This document shows positions 59,598 to 64,000 of a stretch of 64,000 nucleotides of DNA, one piece after another. This stretch comes from Spirosoma radiotolerans (GTDB lineage: Bacteria; Bacteroidota; Bacteroidia; Cytophagales; Spirosomataceae). The stretch's first letter is position 1. Each line of letters opens with the position of its first letter. Below the pieces are notes generated by a model. That model made no database searches. It worked only from the letters and a program-made list of their open reading frames with translations, and had not been told where the DNA came from. The stretch covers positions 744,001 to 808,000 of the forward strand of contig NZ_CP010429.1 in the NCBI RefSeq assembly GCF_000974425.1, in the 5' to 3' direction. The position numbers and the translations under genes were made by a program.

Positions 59598-60860
59598 TCA
59601 CTTAGGTTTTATTGACTCATCCGTGGGGTATAAACGCCGGATAAGTCGTTCCATGGTTAGACCTTGCCCAATAACAGAGAACAAGACCACGCCATAGGTA
59701 ATGGTTACCAGCAAATCTTTGTCGGACAAGTCATTCGGAATCGACAAGGCCATCGCAATTGACAATCCTCCGCGTAGGCCGCCCCAGGTCAGCATGATGG
59801 GTGCTTTATCATCCAGATCAAGCCAGCGCCGGGCCAGTTGAAAAGGAAGCCAGATGGAAATGAATCGAGCGAGCAGTACCAGTATGATCGTTACGACGCA
59901 AATTAACCAATAGCCCGACTGAAAATCGATGATCAGTAATTCCAGGCCAATCAGCACAAATAACAGCGCGTTCAGGATACTGTCAATTAATTCCCAGAAC
60001 TTATCGATGTACTCTTCCGTCTGATGGCTCATGGCTTCTTCCCGGGCGTGGTCACCCACAAACAGACCAGCTACTACCATGGCAAGAGGACCCGAAATAT
60101 GGAGTTTCTGAGCCAACAGATAACCGCCCATTACGGCCGCTATCGTGATAATGACTTCGGTTTGATAATGATTGATCGAACGCAGGAGCCAGTACATCCC
60201 ATAGCCCAGCGCTAGCCCAAACAGAATACCACCACCAGCTTCTTCCAGAAATAACAAACCGATTTGGCCGGCACTGATGCTTTCGGTTCCGTTCACCACA
60301 ATTCGATAAATAGAGGCAAAAACTACTACGCCAACCCCATCATTAAATAAGGATTCGCCTACAATGTTGAGTTTAACACTCTCCGGCAGCTTGAATTTAG
60401 CCAGAATGCCCAATACCGCAATTGGATCAGTAGGCGAAATCAGAGCGCCAAACAGCAAACAAAGCGGGAATGACAAGCCAAACCCGAACCAGCCCGTTAC
60501 CAGATAAAGCCCTGTTCCCACCAGCCCTGTACTCAACAGGACGCCTACCAGGGCGAATAACATGACCGATCGACGTTCAACCCGTAATTGCGTGGCATCC
60601 GTATGAAAAGCCCCGGCAAAGAGCAGGAAGCTGAGCATGACATCGAACAGCACTCGTCCAAAATCAATTTCGGTAATGGTTTGACGTACCACTACAAACC
60701 AGGTTGGTTGAATGGCATTTACCCCGATCAATACCGCCGAAAAACCAAGCGATAGTACCATAATTCCAATGGCATCGGGCAGTTTCAACCAGCGCGTATT
60801 GAAGTAGGCAAATAAGGCTGCCATGACAATAAGTAGGGTAATCAGTGTAAATAAGTCCAT
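59598..60860 (-). CDS. CPA1-type cation:proton antiporter
   Basis: 420 residues with 11-12 hydrophobic segments over the whole length. Typical segments: ALISPTDPIAVLGILAKFKL, LNIVGESLFNDGVGVVVFA (the NDxxG antiporter motif) and LTWGGLRGGLSIAMALSIP. It exchanges Na+ or K+ for protons over the inner membrane. Divergent from the DUF389 gene with 90 bp between. Confidence 0.92.
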   Translation of the reverse strand: MDLFTLITLLIVMAALFAYFNTRWLKLPDAIGIMVLSLGFSAVLIGVNAIQPTWFVVVRQTITEIDFGRVLFDVMLSFLLFAGAFHTDATQLRVERRSVMLFALVGVLLSTGLVGTGLYLVTGWFGFGLSFPLCLLFGALISPTDPIAVLGILAKFKLPESVKLNIVGESLFNDGVGVVVFASIYRIVVNGTESISAGQIGLLFLEEAGGGILFGLALGYGMYWLLRSINHYQTEVIITIAAVMGGYLLAQKLHISGPLAMVVAGLFVGDHAREEAMSHQTEEYIDKFWELIDSILNALLFVLIGLELLIIDFQSGYWLICVVTIILVLLARFISIWLPFQLARRWLDLDDKAPIMLTWGGLRGGLSIAMALSIPNDLSDKDLLVTITYGVVLFSVIGQGLTMERLIRRLYPTDESIKPK

Positions 60861-60950
60861 AGCTTACCAGAAGAATCGTACAAGGATACATTAACTTTCC
60901 ATTAAAACCAGCCGTTTCTTATCTACAAACCTTCTTAATCGGCGTCGCCT

Positions 60951-62345
60951 ATGATCGTTAATGATTCACAAAACCCACAAACTAACCGTACGGACCCGCT
61001 CTCCCGCTTTAGCCACATGATTCGGGACCGGTTCAGCCTGGAAGCAGACAAGGCGGACGATGCAGGAATCATTCAGTCGATTAGCCGAGGCATCGAGTTC
61101 CGGGGCGTGAACCTATGGACGCTCATTTTCGCCATCTTCATTGCCTCCATTGGGCTCAATGTCAATTCCACCGCTGTTATTATCGGCGCCATGCTTATTT
61201 CTCCACTCATGGGCCCGATCATGGGCATTGGTCTGGGCATTGGCATCAATGACCTGACCATGATCCAGCGGGCGCTGAAAAACCTAGGCATTGCTGTCTT
61301 TATCAGTCTGTCGACTTCAACCCTCTACTTCTTCGTCAGTCCGCTGCACATTGCCCAGTCGGAGCTATTGGCCCGCACCTCGCCCACCGTCTGGGATGCA
61401 TTTATCGCTTTTTTCGGTGGACTAGCGGGCATTGTTGCGGGAACACGGCGCGATAAAGTGACCAATGTTATTCCTGGGGTTGCCATTGCTACAGCGCTCA
61501 TGCCGCCCCTGTGTACAGCTGGTTACGGCCTGTCGACCGGCAACCTGTATTACTTTGCCGGGGCATTTTACCTGTTTCTCATCAACAGTGTCTGCATCAG
61601 CCTGGCCACCTTTCTAATTGTTCGGTTTCTAAATTTTCATCAGAAAGAATATCCATCGTCTGATGTAGAACGCCGGGTTCGGCATACCATCTGGCTGGCC
61701 GTTCTCATCGTTGTTGTACCCAGCAGTTACCTGGGTTATCAGATTGTTCGCAAAACGATTTTTGAGCAATCGGCCAAGCGATTTGTTACGAACGAATGTA
61801 ATTTTCAGTACCGGCAGGTGATCAATTATACGGCCCGGTTCAATCGGCGGCAGAGTGTGCTGGAACTCTCTCTGGTCGGCGAACCGCTACCCAAGGATTC
61901 GATCAATCTGTTACGGGCCAAAATGCCAGCCTATGGCCTGAACGAGGTGAATCTGGTTGTCAGGCAGGGCAGTTTTAAAGATACGGAAATCGACGTAGAT
62001 GCCCTTAAAACGACACTGGCCGATCAGGTTATTCAATACAGTCAAGCCACCATTACCCGAAAAGATCATACCATCGACTCGCTGCGTCGGTACATTGACC
62101 TCACTCAGACCTCCCGCTTAGCGGTGGCCGACCTGCGAAATGAACTTAAAACCCTTGTACCGGATGTGCAAACGTTTGCAGCGGCTCCGTCGCTGGTGAT
62201 GAATGCAAGCAGTAACAAACCCGACACGGTGATGCTCGTTTATGCACGGTTCTCCCGTCGGCATACAACGAGCGAAAAACGCCGGATTGAACGCTGGCTG
62301 CAAAGCCGTACGAAGAGCAAAAAAATAAAACTGCTGGTCGAATAA
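60951..62345 (+). CDS. DUF389 (TIGR00341-like) membrane protein
   Basis: 464 residues. The central membrane block (about 55-250) carries IASIGLNVNSTAVIIGAMLI, SPLMGPIMGIGLGIGINDLT and AFFGGLAGIVAG, the hallmark of DUF389. The N-terminus is soluble and the C-terminal 190 residues form a soluble tail with alpha-beta character. Function in the family is unknown. Confidence 0.9.
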   Translation: MIVNDSQNPQTNRTDPLSRFSHMIRDRFSLEADKADDAGIIQSISRGIEFRGVNLWTLIFAIFIASIGLNVNSTAVIIGAMLISPLMGPIMGIGLGIGINDLTMIQRALKNLGIAVFISLSTSTLYFFVSPLHIAQSELLARTSPTVWDAFIAFFGGLAGIVAGTRRDKVTNVIPGVAIATALMPPLCTAGYGLSTGNLYYFAGAFYLFLINSVCISLATFLIVRFLNFHQKEYPSSDVERRVRHTIWLAVLIVVVPSSYLGYQIVRKTIFEQSAKRFVTNECNFQYRQVINYTARFNRRQSVLELSLVGEPLPKDSINLLRAKMPAYGLNEVNLVVRQGSFKDTEIDVDALKTTLADQVIQYSQATITRKDHTIDSLRRYIDLTQTSRLAVADLRNELKTLVPDVQTFAAAPSLVMNASSNKPDTVMLVYARFSRRHTTSEKRRIERWLQSRTKSKKIKLLVE

Positions 62346-62531
62346 CCGAGCTAAATTAACCTCAGGTTTACCCAGGGCGTTCCGGTTTGTCCTGGTTGAT
62401 AATAGCCACTTACTTTTGTAAGAAACAGGTTCTGATCTGAAAACGGCTACTAGTGATCTGGCCAACCGGGCTGTCGTTAAAACGCAGGTTGTGAACCGGT
62501 GGTCAGGTCTGCTGAATGGGCTACCAATTTT

Positions 62532-63017
62532 TTATTTTTTGTCCAGTCTCGACAGAATTTGCTTCATCTGAGCAATCTCCCGTTCCTGGGCGTCGATAAT
62601 AGAACGAGCTAGCTCTTTAACTTCAGGATCTTTCAAATTGGCTTGTTTGCTAACCAGAATGGCAATCGAATGATGAGGAATCATCGACTGCATGAACCGT
62701 TCATCATCGATGAAAACCTGGTTTCGGACGCCAAACAAAGCAGCCGCAAATAGGATTACACTCCCTACGATGATCATCGTGTTCGTTCGGGTGTTCTGAT
62801 ACATAGAGCGCATAAATAACAGCATCACAACTGCCATCGTCGTAATCATGAGCGTGGTCATATACAGTCGGTTTGTGCTTAGATACAAGTGATCCGCCTT
62901 TTCTGTGTTCAGATACATGGTCAGGTGCATGATCACAAAGGATACGCCCAGCATCAGAAAGAACCGAAGGTAATTCCCTCCTTTCATTGGCTGTTGGTTC
63001 ATCTGGTTCGCTTCCAT
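62532..63017 (-). CDS. DUF305 family membrane protein
   Basis: 161 residues from the ATG at 63017 (MEANQMNQ); a TTG at 63038 is the other option. Three hydrophobic segments (about 17-40, 55-80, 85-105) precede a DUF305 domain with MIPHHSIAILVSKQANL and IIDAQEREIAQMKQIL. The paired His and the Met-rich surroundings suggest metal (copper) handling, as known for the family. The lipoprotein gene follows. Confidence 0.82.
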   Translation of the reverse strand: MEANQMNQQPMKGGNYLRFFLMLGVSFVIMHLTMYLNTEKADHLYLSTNRLYMTTLMITTMAVVMLLFMRSMYQNTRTNTMIIVGSVILFAAALFGVRNQVFIDDERFMQSMIPHHSIAILVSKQANLKDPEVKELARSIIDAQEREIAQMKQILSRLDKK

Positions 63018-63067
63018 AAGGTATTCAATTAGATCCAATAAGTAAAACGTGTGAAAAACAGATGTGG

Positions 63068-63469
63068 TTATTCTTCGGTCGTCAGAATCGTTTGTCCCGC
63101 TGGATACAGCATATCGGCGTTGTCTTCGGCCGTGATAAAAACCGCCTGGGGTTTGGCGACGGCCGTCGCAGTTAAAGTGGCTGTCAGCGCTTTACCGGAT
63201 GGGCTCAGTTGGCCCAACTTTTTGACCGAGTTGTCATTCTGCTTCATCCAGACCAGATAGGTATCTTTGGCCGGCGTCAGTTTTTTGGATTCCGCCAGAT
63301 TATGGACACGTACGTTCAGTGTATAATTTTCGTTCTTGTCTTTCTTAACATTTATGGTACCAGCAGCAGCGGGAACAACAGACGAGTTCGTAAATGTCAT
63401 TTTGGGTGTACAGGCATTGAGGGCTACAAATGCACCCATCAGCAGCGTGATTGTTCGGATCGTTTTCAT
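63068..63469 (-). CDS. hypothetical lipoprotein, 133 residues
   Basis: Lipobox LNAC at about 17-20. The rest is an Ig-like or beta-sandwich sequence (GTINVKKDKNENYTLNVRVH, TYLVWMKQND, KALTATLTATAV). It resembles small anti-sigma-like or stress lipoproteins of this group, without a certain family. Neighbours are the DUF305 gene and a small membrane protein gene. Confidence 0.72.
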   Translation of the reverse strand: MKTIRTITLLMGAFVALNACTPKMTFTNSSVVPAAAGTINVKKDKNENYTLNVRVHNLAESKKLTPAKDTYLVWMKQNDNSVKKLGQLSPSGKALTATLTATAVAKPQAVFITAEDNADMLYPAGQTILTTEE

Positions 63470-63492
63470 GTCGTTGACGTTTTAGTTTTGAT

Positions 63493-63708
63493 TTAAGTTG
63501 ATTCTTTTTCCAGTCGGTCATACGATAACCGTGTTTTGCTACTGGCAAACTGACTCAGGCCACTGAGTACCACCGCCACAATGATTCCGCCAAACACCAG
63601 AAAGAAGAAATTAGCGGCAAACCCTACCAGCAGAAACAAAGCCGCCATCAGCAAACAAATAAATGCTGCCGTGGACGTCCGTACGGAAAAGGAGAGGTGG
63701 TGTTTCAT
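63493..63708 (-). CDS. small two-helix membrane protein
   Basis: 71 residues with two close hydrophobic segments (about 14-32 and 34-52) and a basic C-terminus (SSKTRLSYDRLEKEST). Likely an inner-membrane mini-protein co-transcribed with the lipoprotein gene 23 bp further on. Confidence 0.6.
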   Translation of the reverse strand: MKHHLSFSVRTSTAAFICLLMAALFLLVGFAANFFFLVFGGIIVAVVLSGLSQFASSKTRLSYDRLEKEST

Positions 63709-63734
63709 GAGGTATACAGGATTAATTTATCCAG

Positions 63735-64000
63735 TTAATTTCTGGCCGAGGAGCATGAGTGACGTTTTGCAGACTGCGGATGTCGGTCAGGCGTCTTGTC
63801 GGGCGTGGCCACGGGTGGGCGGGACAGAATGGCCGGTCCGTCGGGTTGTTTTTCCAGCAGGATCACCGAATGCGGATACGGCATATCGATGCTGGCTTCA
63901 TCGAGGGCCAGTTTTATACCCGTCACCACCTGGTCACTCACCTTCAGAACATTGGCCTGATGCGACTCCACCCAGAAATAAACCGTCAAGTTTACTGATG
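63735..64000 (-). CDS. C-terminus of an MscS-type mechanosensitive channel, cut by the window
   Basis: The frame is open to the window edge, so the gene begins beyond it. The visible part, VYFWVESHQANVLKVSDQVVTGIKLALDEA...DMPYPHSVILLEKQ, is the end of an MscS soluble domain, followed by a Pro/Arg-rich tail. A role in osmotic relief is inferred from the family. Confidence 0.7.
   Translation of the reverse strand, partial: SVNLTVYFWVESHQANVLKVSDQVVTGIKLALDEASIDMPYPHSVILLEKQPDGPAILSRPPVATPDKTPDRHPQSAKRHSCSSARN

Overview
The window suggests a member of the Bacteroidota, most likely Cytophagales close to Spirosoma. The reasons are a SusC/SusD pair behind an ECF sigma factor and FecR-type anti-sigma factor, a ubiE-porT neighbour pair (porT belongs to type IX secretion), DUF4468 and DUF5989 proteins, and Bacteroidota promoter motifs (TTG, about 20 bp, TAnnTTTG). 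The genus is an inference from protein character; no database was consulted.

Chromosomal left part (1-28.3 kb). A truncated multi-PAS histidine kinase faces a LytTR response regulator. An ECF sigma factor precedes a sodium/solute symporter and a DapA/NanA-type lyase. Two AraC-SDR gene pairs stand back to back. A worn minus-strand patch (12.6-14.7 kb) holds an orphan Imm63-type immunity gene, a DUF4468 protein and two apparently broken reading frames. Then comes a carbohydrate locus: sigma factor, FecR, SusC, SusD, a PQQ dehydrogenase with a haem-c site, and a Tat-exported enolase-superfamily dehydratase. It suggests surface capture of a sugar or sugar acid followed by periplasmic oxidation and dehydration. 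An SGNH hydrolase/TPR protein and a 49-residue DUF5989 protein close this part.

Integrated element (29,046-53,616, about 24.5 kb). It sits in the 3' end of tRNA-Val(TAC). A 46-bp copy of the tRNA 3' end plus a second tRNA-type terminator mark the far side. The integrase lies at the left end, and a 20-bp repeat built from two TGTACACC units occurs just inside both ends. The left half reads like a phage early and packaging region: integrase, HTH protein, a lambda-O-like replication gene carrying iteron-like repeats, DnaB-type helicase, small and large terminase, and one tail-type protein. No portal, capsid, tape-measure or lysis gene was recognised, so the element looks like a phage satellite or a deleted prophage. 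The right half is accessory: a small repressor with paired operators, tandem duplicated mini-genes, a solitary HsdR-N-type nuclease between two gene remnants, two receiver-domain proteins, a lone LytTR protein, UmuD-UmuC, and a low-GC operon of a five-helix membrane protein with an ApeA-like HEPN protein (probable anti-phage defence).

Chromosomal right part (53.6-64 kb). porT-ubiE, an M19 dipeptidase, an ABA4-like protein, a Gfo/Idh/MocA oxidoreductase ending in a perfect 29-bp stem-loop, a CPA1 antiporter, a DUF389 protein, DUF305 and small envelope proteins, and the C-terminus of an MscS-type channel cut by the window edge.
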